A stretch of DNA of 6,446 bases from Chitinophagaceae bacterium. Lineage in GTDB: Bacteria; Bacteroidota; Bacteroidia; Chitinophagales; Chitinophagaceae. Positions 6,049 through 6,446 of the stretch are shown one piece after another (position 1 is the first letter of the stretch; every line of letters begins with the position of its first letter). The translations under genes and the position numbers were made by a program. The stretch covers positions 1 to 6,446 of the forward strand of contig JADGPY010000474.1 of the NCBI GenBank assembly GCA_017882205.1. The letters are read 5' to 3'. Below the pieces are notes generated by a model that saw only the letters and a list, made by a program, of their open reading frames with translations, did not search any database and had not been told where the DNA came from.

Positions 6049-6437
6049 ATGACCAGGAAATTAATTATTAAAAATATTTTGCCCGGCTTCTTATCCTGGC
6101 TAATTCCATTTGCAGTTTCATTTCTTTTTTACAAGCCAGGCAGTGAACTTATAATTCCTTACGCTTCATTCAAGTTAATAAGAATTGTTGTTGGTGCTAT
6201 TACAGCTTGCTACTTTCTTTTTCGCTACTTCAAAGTAATAGATAGCGATTATTTAAAGAATGTGATAATCGTTGGCTTCTCCTGGTTTATCATTAATATT
6301 ATTCTTGATACCATAGTTCTTATCCCAATAATGAAGGGAACTTTTATAAATTATTTTATGTGATTGGGCTCGGTTACATTGCTATTCCTGCAATCACTAT
6401 TACGATGGGATACTTACTTGATAGAAAAGTAAAATAA
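6049..6437 (+). pseudogene. Small multi-pass membrane protein gene, frameshifted near its 3' end
   Basis: The first frame from ATG 6049 gives 104 residues (MTRKLIIKNILPGF...) with about three hydrophobic segments (about 10-28, 42-62 and 70-95) and stops at TGA 6361-6363. Reading on in the frame one base back (from 6360-6362) gives IGLGYIAIPAITITMGYLL and DRKVK, ending at TAA 6435-6437. That stretch is a clean fourth membrane helix with a basic end, as expected for the C-terminus of a four-helix protein of about 130 residues. The simplest reading is that one base is missing at about 6358-6362, by mutation or sequencing/assembly error. The product resembles small uncharacterised inner-membrane proteins that I recall from Bacteroidota and some archaea; no function is known to me. 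I prefer ATG 6049 to the in-frame TTG at 6028, because MTRKLIIKN gives a normal basic N-terminus. It is probably separate from the ABC cluster. Confidence 0.72.
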
Positions 6438-6446
6438 AATTGATGA

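Overview
The window looks like a piece of a Bacteroidota chromosome (Chitinophaga/Sphingobacteria-like, or a metagenome-assembled relative). Reasons: the DNA is AT-rich; gene starts are preceded by A/T-rich stretches instead of Shine-Dalgarno boxes; and the OmpA-type C-terminal domain has the two-cysteine loop before the NRR motif that is common in this phylum. This assignment is inference from style and protein resemblance, not from a marker gene. All genes lie on the + strand.

Positions 27-5118 hold a compact five-gene cluster, followed by a probable sixth member (5176-5730). In order: (1) a soluble, charged helical/coiled-coil protein; (2) a protein with two membrane segments and a long cytoplasmic helical domain that faintly resembles PspA/Vipp1; (3) a fusion of an SsuA/TauA/NMT1-type substrate-binding protein to a peptidoglycan-binding OmpA domain, held by an N-terminal membrane anchor; (4) an SsuC/TauC-type ABC permease; (5) an SsuB/TauB-type ABC ATPase with all catalytic motifs; (6) an ImmA/IrrE-like (DUF955) protein whose HExxH motif reads HLTGH, so the catalytic glutamate is missing. 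A good intrinsic-terminator-like hairpin sits between genes 3 and 4. It could split the cluster into two transcription units or lower expression of the permease and ATPase relative to the binding protein. Genes 4 and 5 abut exactly (TAAATG).

Read together, genes 1-5 suggest an inner-membrane ABC importer whose binding protein is tethered at one end to the inner membrane and at the other to peptidoglycan, with two cytoplasm-facing helical partners. No ordinary importer needs such partners. A role in sensing or maintaining the cell envelope is possible, but neither the substrate nor the role can be read from the sequence.

Positions 5731-6048 (about 318 bases) carry no recognisable gene. They hold a T9 tract, a short hairpin and a tandem 7-base repeat. 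The window ends with a small multi-pass membrane protein gene (6049-6437) that is split by a one-base frameshift at about 6360. The rest of its conserved-looking C-terminal helix is readable in the next frame up to a stop at 6435-6437. This is either a young pseudogene or an assembly error.
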